From Alteribacter aurantiacus DSM 18675 (GTDB taxonomy: Bacteria; Bacillota; Bacilli; Bacillales; Salisediminibacteriaceae): a stretch of DNA of 64,000 nt. Shown here in pieces: positions 8,556 to 17,603 of the stretch. Location of the stretch: contig NZ_KE386941.1 in NCBI RefSeq assembly GCF_000429705.1, positions 372,001 to 436,000 of the forward strand, read 5' to 3'. The notes beneath the pieces were generated by a model. The model saw only the letters and a list, made by a program, of their open reading frames with translations. It was not told the DNA's origin and made no database searches. Numbering within the stretch: the first letter of the stretch is position 1; each line of letters starts with the position of its first letter. A program made the position numbers and the translations under genes.

Positions 8556-10859
8556 ATGACTGAACAAAATCAAGTGCAAACCAATTTCGCAAAAGGTGAG
8601 CTTCTTCACCTGATTTATCATAACGAAGACAGTTTATATACCGTTGCAAAAATTAAGGTCACAGATTCAAGCTTGGACTTACCCGACCGTGAACTGACGG
8701 TCGTTGGAATTCTACCCAAGCTTGAATACGATGTGACCTATCTTTTTCATGGGGAAATAAAGGATCATCCACGATTTGGTAAACAATTTAAAGCTGAGCA
8801 GTTCCGAAAAGAAGTGCCTCAAACGAAACAAGGGATCATTCATTATTTCTCAAGCGATCGTTTTCCTGGAGTAGGCCTTAAAACGGCAGAAAAAATTGTG
8901 GAAGTCCTTGGTGAACAAGCCATTTCTACCATATTGGAGCGAAAAGAAGCCCTTTATGAAGTGGAAGGATTAAAAAAAGATAAAGCGGATAAAATCTATT
9001 CCACACTCATAGAAGAACAAGGTGTCGAGCAAGTCCTTCTGACCCTTTATGAGTACGGGTTTGGTCTTCAACTTGCCATGAAGGTGTACCAAGCATATAA
9101 GCTTGATGCAATGAGGGTGATTGAAGAGAATCCTTATAAAATGATTGAGGACGTAGAAGGAATCGGCTTTGCCAAAGCTGACGCTATAGGGTACCACCGA
9201 GGCTTAAGAGGAAATCATCCAGACCGAATAAAAGCTGCTGTGATTTACGTCATAACTGAGCAAACGATGAATGAAGGGCATGTGTACACGTTTGTCAAAG
9301 ACGTCCTTATGGCATCCAAAAGACTATTGAGCGATCGAGAGCGTGTTGAAGAACAAGACATTGCCCAGGCAATCATTGAGATGGGTGAAGAAGGCAAAGT
9401 GATGGTTGAAGAAGAGCGCATCTACCTACTCACCCTTTATTTTGCGGAAAAAGGGATCGTATCGAATTTGCACCGTCTCATTAGCCGAGGAAAATCGGTG
9501 GAAAATTTTCCGCAAGCGGAATTTCTTAAAGCGTTGGGCAAAGTAGAAGAAGAGCTCGGAATTGAATATGCGGATACACAAAAAGAAGCGATACAAACGG
9601 CTCTATCCTCACCTGTCATGGTTTTAACAGGTGGACCGGGTACGGGGAAAACGACGGTTATTAACGGCCTTGTGGAAGTGTACGGCAAGTTAAAAGGCGT
9701 ATCTGTGAATCCGGAAGAGTATAAAAAGGATGATCAATTCCCAGTCATTTTAGCGGCCCCTACAGGTCGAGCTGCGAAGCGAATGACAGAGTCTACAGGC
9801 CTACCGGCATCAACCATTCATCGTCTATTAGGCTTTAAAGGGAATCAAGACGACTTTGAATACGGTGAACATCATCAGCTTGAAGGAAACTTGATTATTT
9901 TAGATGAAATGTCGATGGTGGATACGTGGCTTTGCAACCAGCTGTTAAAGGCCATTCCTGATGATATGCAAGTGTTGTTTGTGGGGGATGAAGATCAACT
10001 ACCATCTGTGGGACCGGGACAGATATTGAGTGATATTTTAGCTACTGAACTTTTACCGTCTGCGCAACTGACTGCAATTTTCAGACAGGCTGAAGGATCG
10101 AGTATTATTACCTTTTCTCATGCCATCAAAGAAGGAAAGAATCTTCAAGAAGTGGATCGAAAATCAAGTGATCTTCGATTTATCCCGTGTCACATGCCAC
10201 AAGTGAAAGGTGCCGTCACTCAGATCTGTGAACGAGCGATTGCAAGAGGGTACACGCCTAAAGACATTCAAGTCCTTGCTCCTATGTATCGTGGTGATGC
10301 AGGAGTGACAGCGTTAAATGACATGCTTCAAGAACTGTTCAACCCGGCGAAAGAAGGGAAACGGGAAGTAGCCTTCGGAGATGTTATATACAGGCATGGA
10401 GACATGGTGCTTCAGCTTGTTAACAACCCAGAGGAGAACGTATACAACGGTGACCGGGGAGAAATTGTCGCTATTTTTACGCCAAAAGAAACAGAGCAAA
10501 ATCAAACGATGATCGTGATTTCCTTTGATGGGATCGAAGTGGCTTATTCGAAGTCGGATCTCAACCAGATCACTCATGCATATTGTTGTTCTATCCACAA
10601 ATCCCAAGGAAGTGAATTCCCAATTGTGGTGATGCCGATCGTTCGCAGTTACAATCGTATGTTAAGGAAAAACCTTATATACACGGGTGTGACAAGGGCG
10701 AGGGATTTCTTATTAATGTGCGGGGAATGGCAAGCTTTGGAGACTGCCGTGAGTCGTGAGGAAGGGATCAATCGAAATACAACTTTAAGGGAAAAATTGA
10801 AACAGGCATTTTTGGAAGTGAATCACCAGCATGATAAAACGGGTGTTGCCAAAGACTAA
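8556..10859 (+). CDS. recD2: RecD-like 5'-3' DNA helicase RecD2
   Basis: Superfamily 1B helicase of 767 aa (YrrC). The N-terminal OB-like region (about 1-85) and helix-hairpin-helix repeats (VGLKTAEKIVEVLG near 107, VEGIGFAKADAIG near 205) are the RecD2-specific extension. Walker A GGPGTGKTT is near residue 358, motif II ILDEMSMVD near 449, motif III GDEDQLPSVGPG near 475, and motif VI VTRARDFLLM close to the C-terminus. RecD2 acts without RecBC in replication-fork maintenance and mismatch repair in B. subtilis. The chosen ATG has only a weak AGCAGGTC upstream, so translation may depend on the gene before it, which ends 40 bases away. Confidence 0.95.
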   Translation: MTEQNQVQTNFAKGELLHLIYHNEDSLYTVAKIKVTDSSLDLPDRELTVVGILPKLEYDVTYLFHGEIKDHPRFGKQFKAEQFRKEVPQTKQGIIHYFSSDRFPGVGLKTAEKIVEVLGEQAISTILERKEALYEVEGLKKDKADKIYSTLIEEQGVEQVLLTLYEYGFGLQLAMKVYQAYKLDAMRVIEENPYKMIEDVEGIGFAKADAIGYHRGLRGNHPDRIKAAVIYVITEQTMNEGHVYTFVKDVLMASKRLLSDRERVEEQDIAQAIIEMGEEGKVMVEEERIYLLTLYFAEKGIVSNLHRLISRGKSVENFPQAEFLKALGKVEEELGIEYADTQKEAIQTALSSPVMVLTGGPGTGKTTVINGLVEVYGKLKGVSVNPEEYKKDDQFPVILAAPTGRAAKRMTESTGLPASTIHRLLGFKGNQDDFEYGEHHQLEGNLIILDEMSMVDTWLCNQLLKAIPDDMQVLFVGDEDQLPSVGPGQILSDILATELLPSAQLTAIFRQAEGSSIITFSHAIKEGKNLQEVDRKSSDLRFIPCHMPQVKGAVTQICERAIARGYTPKDIQVLAPMYRGDAGVTALNDMLQELFNPAKEGKREVAFGDVIYRHGDMVLQLVNNPEENVYNGDRGEIVAIFTPKETEQNQTMIVISFDGIEVAYSKSDLNQITHAYCCSIHKSQGSEFPIVVMPIVRSYNRMLRKNLIYTGVTRARDFLLMCGEWQALETAVSREEGINRNTTLREKLKQAFLEVNHQHDKTGVAKD

Positions 10860-10885
10860 GAAATGTTCAAGGAGTGTGATGCACT

Positions 10886-11359
10886 TTGCGAACATTTCAA
10901 AAGGTCAAGGGAACACCCGTTTTTTTACTTGAGAATGGTTCGACCGTGGGTAAAATAAACGATCTCTTTGTAGACGATGACGGTTGTGTGATCGGCTTTT
11001 GGGTAGCGGGCAGGAAGTGGTGGCGAAAGCGTAAATTCTTACGAATGGATGCCATCGTAAAAACAGATCCTTCAGCGATCTTTATTAAAGACGCAAACGA
11101 TCTTTCTGTTTTACCTGATTCACTATTTCGCTTTCATGTCGGGAGAAATCATCTTTTTGGAAAGCCTTTGTTAACGGAAGACGGGGCCGTGACAGGACTT
11201 CTAGAAGATGTATATTTCCTTGACGATCTGGGCACGATTGTAGGGTATGAAGTGACCAATGGGTTTTACTCCGACTTTACTGAAGGTAAACATGTTGTGA
11301 AATCAACGATGCCTTTACAAGTGGAAAAAAATCGGTTGGTGCTGCGGACTCACAGTTAA
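10886..11359 (+). CDS. yrrD: PRC-barrel domain protein (YrrD type)
   Basis: A 157-aa protein with two PRC-barrel repeats, about residues 4-75 and 80-155. Each has a VGKINDLFVDDD / VTGLLEDVYFLDD type strand pair. PRC-barrels occur in photosynthetic reaction centre H and in RimM. The cellular role of YrrD is not known to me. The start is TTG at 10886 with AAGGAGTG ten bases upstream. It follows recD2 by 26 bases and precedes two small genes, and the whole set from iscS onward looks like one transcription unit ending at the terminator near 11.8 kb. A second, larger PRC-barrel gene lies at 34984. Confidence 0.88.
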   Translation: MRTFQKVKGTPVFLLENGSTVGKINDLFVDDDGCVIGFWVAGRKWWRKRKFLRMDAIVKTDPSAIFIKDANDLSVLPDSLFRFHVGRNHLFGKPLLTEDGAVTGLLEDVYFLDDLGTIVGYEVTNGFYSDFTEGKHVVKSTMPLQVEKNRLVLRTHS

Positions 11360-11379
11360 GTGCTTGGAGGAGAGGCGTT

Positions 11380-11574
11380 ATGCGTTGCCCAAACTGTAAA
11401 GGCAAGGACATCGGAAAAATTGGATCAAATCAATATTACTGTTGGAACTGTTTTATTGAACTCACGCTATCTAACGGTCGATTATCATTGCATCAAGTAG
11501 AAGCGGACGGGAGCTTAAGTTCTCTAGACGACCTGTTTGCAGAAGAGGAACGTCGTGTCGAAACAGACTTTTGA
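11380..11574 (+). CDS. Small zinc-ribbon-like protein
   Basis: 64 aa. Two CxxC pairs, CPNC at residues 3-6 and CWNC near 22-25, form a zinc-ribbon or rubredoxin-type knuckle. The rest is acidic (AEEERRVETDF tail). RBS TTGGAGGAGAGGCG precedes the ATG. Its stop is followed after 17 bases by the next small gene. Small proteins occur at this place between yrrD and the AI-2E gene in other Bacilli (yrzQ/yrzR region as I remember it), but I cannot assign a symbol safely. Function unknown; a nucleic-acid or protein-contact role is only a guess from the fold. Confidence 0.8.
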   Translation: MRCPNCKGKDIGKIGSNQYYCWNCFIELTLSNGRLSLHQVEADGSLSSLDDLFAEEERRVETDF

Positions 11575-11591
11575 CTGGTGGTGACAGACGA

Positions 11592-11789
11592 ATGAGGTAT
11601 TTATCCTTCATGGCAATCGGTGCCGGCGCTGCTTACTATGCGATGAGCATGGATAAGAAAACGCGTAAAAAGTGGAAAAAGCGAATGAGTAACGCGAATT
11701 TTCTAGAGGAATTTGCTTTGGATGATTACATTCCAAACAAACGCCAAATGAAACGTTACCAGCGAAAGTTTAAAAAAGCGATATCGTAA
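11592..11789 (+). CDS. Small basic membrane-anchored protein (DUF3918/YrzQ-like)
   Basis: 65 aa. One short hydrophobic segment (YLSFMAIGAGAAYYAMS, residues 3-19) is followed by a strongly basic tail rich in K and R (KKTRKKWKKRM, then KRQMKRYQRKFKKA). ATG 11592 is preferred over an in-frame TTG at 11571 because GGTGGTGA lies 8 bases before it. It could be a bitopic protein with its basic part on RNA, DNA or lipid. I recall DUF3918 proteins of this pattern at this locus in Bacillus but cannot confirm it here. It is the last gene before a strong terminator. Confidence 0.72.
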   Translation: MRYLSFMAIGAGAAYYAMSMDKKTRKKWKKRMSNANFLEEFALDDYIPNKRQMKRYQRKFKKAIS

Positions 11790-11794
11790 CAAAC

Positions 11795-11828
11795 AGAACC
11801 GGCAGGAACATTCCTGCCGGTTCTTCAG
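11795..11828 (+). terminator. Terminator after the recD2-yrrD unit
   Basis: A 14-bp perfect stem, AGAACCGGCAGGAA (11795-11808) with its complement (11811-11824), and a tight 2-base spacing. Only a short T stretch follows. Confidence 0.75.
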
Positions 11829-11830
11829 AT

Positions 11831-11892
11831 TGTCAGGGGTCTGTCCCCGCACAAAATTGTGCGGGGACAGACCCCTGACAAGACCCCTGACA
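11831..11892. repeat. REP-like perfect palindrome with a partial direct repeat of its arm
   Basis: Bases 11831-11880 form an inverted repeat with two perfect 24-bp arms around AA. The core GGGGTCTGTCCCC is itself nearly palindromic. Directly after it, AGACCCCTGACA (11881-11892) repeats the end of the right arm. GC-rich, extragenic, and unlike its surroundings. Motifs of this GGGGACAG...CCCC kind are scattered in many Bacilli and related Firmicutes and may be REP elements mobilised by a Y1 (RAYT) transposase. No transposase is in the window. Confidence 0.8.
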
Positions 11893-11950
11893 ATTTTTTG
11901 AGTAAAAGGCTCGTCTTGGTTGCACCCTATATGGGTGAGGGGTGAATCTG

Positions 11951-13030
11951 ATGAACGAGCGTCTTGTGAACAGACTTGTTAAGCTTAGTGCCATTGTATT
12001 ATTACTTGTAATTATTGCTGTGGTTTACATGATGATTGTTGAGCTTACAACCCTATGGATCAAAATTGCCCGAATCGTGTTACCGTTCGTATTGGCTGTT
12101 TTTATTGCTTACCTTCTTCATCCAGCAGTGGAGTGGCTTGACCGTAAGAGAGTGCGCAGACCGTATTCAATTCTTTTAATTTTCGGTTTGTTCTTGGCTG
12201 TTTTCGTAACAGGGATCGTGAAAGCCACACCTTATGTTATCCAAGAAGGTCGGGACCTTATTGAACAATTGCCGCGGTTGGGTCGGACATATAGAGGGTT
12301 TGTTGTGAGCTTTCACGAACAAACAGAATGGCTACCGGACAATTTTCAAGACAAGATGGAAGCATGGCTTGATAAAGGAGAAGCATTTACAGCAGAGGCT
12401 CTACTCGGTCTAATCGATTTTCTTAGAACCGCACTGGATTTTTTATTTCTATTCATCGTCATTCCATTTATCGTGTTTTACTTACTAAAAGACATCCGGC
12501 TTGTTCATAAAGTGGTATGGTATTTTACCCCAAGACGTTTTAGAAGCGAGGGGAAACAGCTCATTAAAGACGTGGATGAATCACTCGGCAATTACATCAG
12601 AGGTCAGCTTCTTGTATGTATTGGGGTGGGTGTGGTTGCATTTATTGGCTTTTGGCTCATTGGTCTTCCTTATGCATCATTAATCGCTTTGTTTATTGCT
12701 GTGACAAACATCATACCTTACTTTGGTCCAATTATTGGTGCGCTCCCTGTACTGGTTATCGCTCTCACAGAAAGTATGAACATGGTTTTGTTAGCCATAT
12801 TAATTGTGATTGTGGTCCAAGTAATTGAAGGGAATATCCTTGGTCCACTCATTGTAGGGAAATCCCTTCACATGCACCCGGTGCTTATTATCTTTGCCCT
12901 TGTTGTAGGCGGGGAACTGGCAGGAATAGTGGGGCTTATAGTAGCAGTACCTCTTTTGGCCGTTTTAAAAGTGTTCATTATTCATATACGAAAGCTACTT
13001 CGTGAAAAAAAGGAAGTCATTGAACGCTAA
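11951..13030 (+). CDS. AI-2E family transporter (YrrI type)
   Basis: Polytopic membrane protein of the AI-2E (TqsA-like, UPF0118) family with about seven to eight TM segments: 12-35, 38-60, 70-90, a soluble middle part (about 95-150), then 155-180, 215-245, 250-275, 300-340. The conserved NIIPYFGPIIGALP stretch near residue 255 is a family signature. Some members export autoinducer-2, others are Na+/H+ antiporters in halophiles, so the substrate is open. I place the start at ATG 11951, which has GAGGGGTG six bases upstream, rather than GTG 11942. In B. subtilis yrrI is also near alaS, with glnQHMP in between; those genes are missing here. Confidence 0.88.
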   Translation: MNERLVNRLVKLSAIVLLLVIIAVVYMMIVELTTLWIKIARIVLPFVLAVFIAYLLHPAVEWLDRKRVRRPYSILLIFGLFLAVFVTGIVKATPYVIQEGRDLIEQLPRLGRTYRGFVVSFHEQTEWLPDNFQDKMEAWLDKGEAFTAEALLGLIDFLRTALDFLFLFIVIPFIVFYLLKDIRLVHKVVWYFTPRRFRSEGKQLIKDVDESLGNYIRGQLLVCIGVGVVAFIGFWLIGLPYASLIALFIAVTNIIPYFGPIIGALPVLVIALTESMNMVLLAILIVIVVQVIEGNILGPLIVGKSLHMHPVLIIFALVVGGELAGIVGLIVAVPLLAVLKVFIIHIRKLLREKKEVIER

Positions 13031-13035
13031 GGAGT

Positions 13036-13064
13036 TTGACAAACATAGAAGCAATTTTTATAAT
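13036..13064 (+). promoter_or_regulatory. Sigma-A promoter of alaS
   Basis: Consensus TTGACA (13036-13041), exact 17-bp spacer, consensus TATAAT (13059-13064). Transcription would start near 13071. Confidence 0.88.
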
Positions 13065-13070
13065 GACAAG

Positions 13071-13320
13071 TAGACAAGCATACACAACAAATTGTTGAAG
13101 GAACCAATATCGTTACAGCCCATCAAAGAAGAGAGGTACCTCCCAAGGCTGAAAGAGGTCCATGATGAAGAGTAATGATCAGCTATTCCGGAGAGCAGGT
13201 TAATCCCTGCCGGTTGACACACTGTTATTGTGTTACGAGGTGACAGGCATTCGTCTGTAACCAGGGTGGTACCGCGTGAGATCTCTCTCGTCCCTGTTTT
13301 TCAGGGGCGGGAGTTTTTTG
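13071..13320 (+). promoter_or_regulatory. T-box riboswitch leader of alaS (tRNA-Ala sensing)
   Basis: The T-box sequence AGGGTGGTACCGCG is at 13263-13276 and would pair with the acceptor end of uncharged tRNA. Upstream stem I contains the typical AGAGAGGT segment and a probable specifier codon GCT (alanine) at 13182-13184, followed by ATTCCGGAGAGC. The antiterminator can be replaced by a terminator, CTCTCGTCCCTG (13284-13295) with CAGGGGCGGGAG (13302-13313) and TTTTTT. Uncharged tRNA-Ala should therefore promote readthrough into alaS. Confidence 0.95.
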
Positions 13321-13360
13321 TGTTTTAACAAAACGTAACGACAATTGAAGGAGGAAATAA

Positions 13361-16000
13361 ATGATGAAACGACTAACATCTGCTGAAGTAAGACAAAAGT
13401 ATTTGGATTTCTTTAAAGAAAAAGGACATGACGTGGAACCAAGTGCACCTCTTGTTCCCCATGAAGACCCGTCGCTCCTATGGATCAACAGTGGTGTCGC
13501 GACACTCAAAAAGTATTTTGACGGACGTGTGATTCCTAAAAATCCACGAATCGTGAACGCACAGAAGTCCATCCGTACAAACGACATTGAAAATGTAGGA
13601 AAGACGGCTCGTCACCACACGTTTTTTGAAATGCTCGGGAACTTCTCTATTGGTGACTACTTTAAAAAAGAGTCCATTCACTGGGCTTGGGAATTCTTAA
13701 CTGATGAAAAGTGGATCGGATTTGATCCGGAAAAGCTTTCTGTTACCATTTATCCGGACGATGACGAAGCATTTCAAATTTGGCACGAAGAGGTAGGGCT
13801 TCCAAAAGAACGAATCATTCGATTGGAAGAAAACTTCTGGGATATTGGTGAAGGACCTTGTGGACCTAACACGGAGATTTTCTACGATCGTGGACCAGAA
13901 TATGGCGATGATATGGACGATCCTGAAATGTTCCCAGGAGGAGAAAACGAGCGTTATCTTGAGATCTGGAACCTAGTTTTTTCTCAGTTCAACCACAACC
14001 AAGATGGTAGTTACACGCCTCTACCGAAGAAAAACATTGATACAGGAATGGGTCTTGAGCGAATGGTTAGTGTGATTCAAGACGCTCGTACGAATTTTGA
14101 CACAGACTTGTTCATGCCAATCATTGAAGCAACGGAAACCATTGCTGACACAAAATACGGTAAGTCTCAAGAAGAAGATACTGCATTTAAAGTGGTTGCC
14201 GATCACATTCGCACAGTAACCTTTGCCGTTTCCGACGGAGCATTGCCATCAAACGAAGGCCGTGGATATGTGTTACGCCGCCTCTTGCGCCGTGCGGTTC
14301 GTTACGCAAAACAAATCGGTATCGAACGTCCATTTATGTATGAGCTAGTTCCTGTTGTCGGTGAAATTATGGAGCCGTTCTATCCTGAAGTGAAGCAAAA
14401 AGAGGCGTTCATCCAAAAAGTCATTAAAAACGAAGAAGAGCGCTTCCACGAGACCTTGAACGAAGGTCTCGCCATGCTAAACAAAGTAATGGACCAGGCG
14501 AAAGAGAAAGGCATCTCTGAAATATCTGGAGAAGATGTTTTCCGTTTATATGACACGTACGGCTTCCCTGTGGACCTAACAGAAGAATATGTGACAGATG
14601 CAGGCTTTACTGTAGATAAAGAAGGCTTCGAAGTGGAAATGAACAAGCAACGAGACCGAGCTAGAGCTGCACGACAGTCTTCCGGTTCCATGCAAACACA
14701 AGACGAAGTATTAGGTAACATTAAAGAGCCGAGTGAATTTATCGGCTATGATGTATTAGAGATCCCTTCCGTAGTCAAAGTGATTGTAAAAGACAAAGAG
14801 CTAGCTGAGCGTGTGGATGCTGGTGAGCAAGCACAAATCATCGTGGATCGTACGCCGTTTTACGCAGAAAGCGGTGGTCAAATTGCCGACCGAGGAACGT
14901 TCGAAGCAGACGGGGTTAAAGTAAACGTGTTACACGTTCAAAAAGCGCCAAACGGTCAAAACCTCCACACGGTTGAAGTGATAGAAGGAACACTCGCTCT
15001 AGATATGGGGCTTAGTGCAAAAGTTGATCCAGGAAATCGTAATGGTGTGATCAAAAACCATACAGCAACACACCTTCTTCACCAAGCACTTAAAGATACA
15101 CTCGGTGAACATGTAAACCAAGCGGGCTCACTTGTAGAAGAGGGTCGACTACGCTTTGACTTTTCGCACTTCGGTCAAGTACAAGAGAACGAAATGAAAG
15201 CAATCGAAGAGATTGTGAATGAAAAGGTATGGAACGCCATTTCCGTTCACACCATGTATAAGAGCTTGGCAGAAGCAAAAGAAATGGGGGCAATGGCTCT
15301 TTTCGGAGAGAAATATGGAGATGAAGTACGCGTAGTTAAAGTTGGTGACTACAGCCTCGAACTTTGTGGCGGTTGCCACGTAAACAACACAGCTGAAATT
15401 GGTTTGTTTAAAATTGTTTCAGAAGCAGGAATTGGAGCAGGTGTACGTCGAATCGAAGCGGTAACCGGTAAACATGCGTATCTACACATGAACAACCAAG
15501 TAAACGTATTAAAGGAAGCAGCAACGAGCTTGAAGTCAAACCTTCAAGACGTGCCAAACCGAATTCAACAGCTTCAAAAACAGCTTAAAGACAAGCAAAA
15601 AGAAAACGAATCACTCTCTGCGAAGTTAGGCAATGTGGAGGCAGGCAACGTCTTAAACGATGTACAAGAAGTAGACGGTGTGAAAGTGTTGAGTGTTAAG
15701 GTAAATGCATCCGACATGAACGGCCTTCGTCAAATGGCAGATTCTTTGAAAGACAAGCTCGGATCAGGTATTCTCGTATTAGGAATGAATCAAGGTGAAA
15801 AAGTAAATATTGTAGCTTCTGTATCACAAGACTTGATTAAAGAAGGATACCATGCTGGGAAGATTGTCAAGGAAGTCGCTACACGCTGTGGTGGTGGTGG
15901 CGGTGGTCGCCCTGATATGGCTCAGGCAGGCGGTAAAGATCCATCTAAGCTTGAAGGAGCACTTCAAGCCGTACCGGAGCTTGTAAAAAGAAATTCCTAA
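13361..16000 (+). CDS. alaS: Alanine-tRNA ligase
   Basis: Class II synthetase of 879 aa that charges tRNA-Ala. Domains in order: catalytic core (1-about 250, with the [18 protein letters not shown] motif), the tRNA recognition domain, an editing domain with [11 protein letters not shown] (near 567) and CGGCHV (near 669) whose histidines and cysteine bind zinc and hydrolyse Ser- or Gly-tRNA-Ala, and the C-Ala domain ending in a glycine-rich [17 protein letters not shown] stretch. AAGGAGG precedes tandem ATG codons; I take the first. Expression is controlled by the T-box upstream. Confidence 0.98.
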   Translation: MMKRLTSAEVRQKYLDFFKEKGHDVEPSAPLVPHEDPSLLWINSGVATLKKYFDGRVIPKNPRIVNAQKSIRTNDIENVGKTARHHTFFEMLGNFSIGDYFKKESIHWAWEFLTDEKWIGFDPEKLSVTIYPDDDEAFQIWHEEVGLPKERIIRLEENFWDIGEGPCGPNTEIFYDRGPEYGDDMDDPEMFPGGENERYLEIWNLVFSQFNHNQDGSYTPLPKKNIDTGMGLERMVSVIQDARTNFDTDLFMPIIEATETIADTKYGKSQEEDTAFKVVADHIRTVTFAVSDGALPSNEGRGYVLRRLLRRAVRYAKQIGIERPFMYELVPVVGEIMEPFYPEVKQKEAFIQKVIKNEEERFHETLNEGLAMLNKVMDQAKEKGISEISGEDVFRLYDTYGFPVDLTEEYVTDAGFTVDKEGFEVEMNKQRDRARAARQSSGSMQTQDEVLGNIKEPSEFIGYDVLEIPSVVKVIVKDKELAERVDAGEQAQIIVDRTPFYAESGGQIADRGTFEADGVKVNVLHVQKAPNGQNLHTVEVIEGTLALDMGLSAKVDPGNRNGVIKNHTATHLLHQALKDTLGEHVNQAGSLVEEGRLRFDFSHFGQVQENEMKAIEEIVNEKVWNAISVHTMYKSLAEAKEMGAMALFGEKYGDEVRVVKVGDYSLELCGGCHVNNTAEIGLFKIVSEAGIGAGVRRIEAVTGKHAYLHMNNQVNVLKEAATSLKSNLQDVPNRIQQLQKQLKDKQKENESLSAKLGNVEAGNVLNDVQEVDGVKVLSVKVNASDMNGLRQMADSLKDKLGSGILVLGMNQGEKVNIVASVSQDLIKEGYHAGKIVKEVATRCGGGGGGRPDMAQAGGKDPSKLEGALQAVPELVKRNS

Positions 16001-16075
16001 ACGTTCTTCTTTCGTGTACAATGAAAGTAGGTAAATTCACCACGTGAAGTGGGAGAAACTGGAGAGGTGTTTGTG

Positions 16076-16342
16076 ATGAGTTCAATGGATAATACGATGA
16101 AGTTCAACTTTCACGATGACTCAATGGATGCAGACGTCAAAGAAGTTCTTCTTACGGTTTATGCATCTCTAGAAGAAAAAGGGTACAACCCTATTAATCA
16201 AATTGTCGGATATTTGCTATCGGGTGATCCGGCATACATCCCTCGCCATAATGACGCGAGATCGATGATTCGTAAAATCGAGCGGGATGAATTAATCGAG
16301 GAATTAGTGAAATCCTATTTATCACAGCACAAAGAGGAGTAG
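16076..16342 (+). CDS. yrzL: IreB family regulatory phosphoprotein (UPF0297, YrzL)
   Basis: 88 aa. Sequence such as [35 protein letters not shown] and YIPRHNDAR matches the UPF0297/IreB family. In Enterococcus faecalis IreB is a substrate of the PASTA kinase IreK and modulates cell-wall stress resistance; the Bacillus homologue is less studied. The annotated start is ATG 16076, which follows GGAGAGGTG, not the upstream in-frame ATG at 16049 with no SD. It overlaps nothing and is 2 bases from ruvX, forming the conserved yrzL-ruvX-yrzB operon. Confidence 0.94.
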   Translation: MSSMDNTMKFNFHDDSMDADVKEVLLTVYASLEEKGYNPINQIVGYLLSGDPAYIPRHNDARSMIRKIERDELIEELVKSYLSQHKEE

Positions 16343-16344
16343 TA

Positions 16345-16770
16345 ATGAAATCGTTGGGACTTGACGTAGGTACGAAAACGATTGGGGTTGCCGTAAGCGA
16401 TGCGTTTGGATGGACAGCCCAAGGGGTAGAGACCATCAGGTGGAAACAAGGTGACGAAGAATCCTCCATTAAACGCATTGAGCACCTCATTAAAGAATAC
16501 GACGTATCTACCATTGTAGTAGGATTGCCTAAAAACATGAACGGAACGGTCGGTGAACGAGGCGAAGCGTGTCTCCACTTTGCCGACCAACTTAAAGAAC
16601 GAACTGGCCTTGAGGTAACCATGTGGGACGAGCGGTTGTCCACCGTTGCAGCTGAGCGGATGCTTGTGTCTGCAGATGTGAGTCGTAAGAAACGGAAAAA
16701 TGTCATTGATAAAATGGCTGCCGTGATGATCTTGCAAGGGTATCTTGACCGTCAACAATCAACAAAGTAA
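16345..16770 (+). CDS. ruvX: Putative pre-16S rRNA nuclease / Holliday junction resolvase RuvX (YqgF fold)
   Basis: 141 aa with an RNase H-like fold. The N-terminal [16 protein letters not shown] holds the first catalytic Asp; [11 protein letters not shown] and the DERLST stretch (second acidic cluster) are family motifs, and D-K-M-A-A-V near the C-terminus holds the last Asp. The family was first proposed as an alternative Holliday junction resolvase and later shown in E. coli to process the 5' end of 16S rRNA. The AGGAG SD for its ATG overlaps the end of yrzL, implying coupled translation. Confidence 0.94.
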   Translation: MKSLGLDVGTKTIGVAVSDAFGWTAQGVETIRWKQGDEESSIKRIEHLIKEYDVSTIVVGLPKNMNGTVGERGEACLHFADQLKERTGLEVTMWDERLSTVAAERMLVSADVSRKKRKNVIDKMAAVMILQGYLDRQQSTK

Positions 16771-16825
16771 ATCGAACGCAACTTATGAACCGGTTGCGAA
16801 AAACGAAAAGAATTGAGGGTTTAAC

Positions 16826-17134
16826 ATGAGCGACGTACGTATGCAAAGACCAGAAGAACAAGAACAAATCGTGATCCCGGACGAAAGCGGAGAAGAGCAT
16901 CTTTTTGAAGTGCTATTCAGCTTTGACGTTGACAGCACTGGTAGCTCTTATATCGTTCTAGCTCCAGCTGGCGCTTACGAAACAGACGACGAAGAAATTG
17001 AAGTACACGCATTCAAGTACGAAGAGCCGGAAGGTGAAGACATCGCTCTATTCCCGATCGAATCAGAAGAAGAGTGGGAAATGGTTGAAGAGCTTCTAAA
17101 CACGTTCACAGCAGACGAAGACGAAGTAGAATAA
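16826..17134 (+). CDS. yrzB: DUF1292 protein YrzB
   Basis: 102-aa very acidic protein (IVIPDESGEEHLFEVLFSF, then many D/E residues) of the DUF1292 family, always found behind ruvX in Bacilli. No transmembrane segment, no catalytic motif that I recognise. The function is unknown; the conserved operon with yrzL and ruvX suggests a role tied to rRNA maturation or its regulation. RBS TTGAGGG lies nine bases before the ATG. A strong terminator follows 9 bases after the stop. Confidence 0.92.
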   Translation: MSDVRMQRPEEQEQIVIPDESGEEHLFEVLFSFDVDSTGSSYIVLAPAGAYETDDEEIEVHAFKYEEPEGEDIALFPIESEEEWEMVEELLNTFTADEDEVE

Positions 17135-17143
17135 AGGTAGTGG

Positions 17144-17171
17144 AACCGCCCCGAAGATGGGGCGGTTTTTG
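17144..17171 (+). terminator. Terminator of the yrzL-ruvX-yrzB operon
   Basis: AACCGCCCC (17144-17152) pairs with GGGGCGGTT (17159-17167), then T-rich sequence. Confidence 0.92.
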
Positions 17172-17228
17172 CGTTTTGTGGGGGAGTTGGGTTGGTGGAG
17201 GGGTAGAGAAGTGATTAGGAAATTCGGT

Positions 17229-17372
17229 GAAGTGATGGATAAACCGTCCAAAGTGATTGATAAATTGTGAAAGTGATGGATAAGTCGTCTAAAGTGATTG
17301 ATAAATTGTGAAAGTGATGAACAAGTCATATAAAGTGATTGATAAATTGTGAAAGTGATGGATAAACCCACA
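17229..17372 (+). repeat. Tandem repeat, exact 41-bp period (3.5 copies)
   Basis: Three consecutive 41-bp units at 17250-17290, 17291-17331 and 17332-17372, preceded by a half unit from 17229. Each unit is a 20-mer AAAGTGATTGATAAATTGTG (identical in all three) plus a 21-mer starting AAAGTGATGGATAA or AAAGTGATGAACAA. The two halves are related, so the basic step is ~20.5 bp. The block starts about 60 bp after the yrzB terminator. Confidence 0.92.
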
Positions 17373-17603
17373 ATAATGATGAACAAAAACCCAAGTACCA
17401 GTCCATTCACCACCCCAACCCACCTTTCACTATTCCCCTTCTTAACTCCCCAAAAATCACCCATCCCAAATCACAATGAATTCCTTCCCATCAACAAATC
17501 CATACTACAATAGACCTGAACAATTACAAAAATTGTCGCAAAAAATATCGATACCCTGTCGGATTATAGTATAATAGAGGACGTGTGGAAGGGGGAGAAG
17601 GAC
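17373..17603. other. Intergenic region upstream of mltG
   Basis: AC-rich stretch (about 17373-17470) lacking coding signals, then the mltG promoter area; TATAAT at 17570-17575 with no clear -35. Confidence 0.45.

Noticed and set aside
13021..13360. Missing glnQHMP genes hidden in the gap before alaS
   Set aside because: The gap is only 330 bp and is fully explained by the T-box leader and its promoter.
17229..17372. CRISPR array
   Set aside because: Units are tandem with no unique spacers and no cas genes nearby; the repeat is continuous sequence with a 41-bp pitch.
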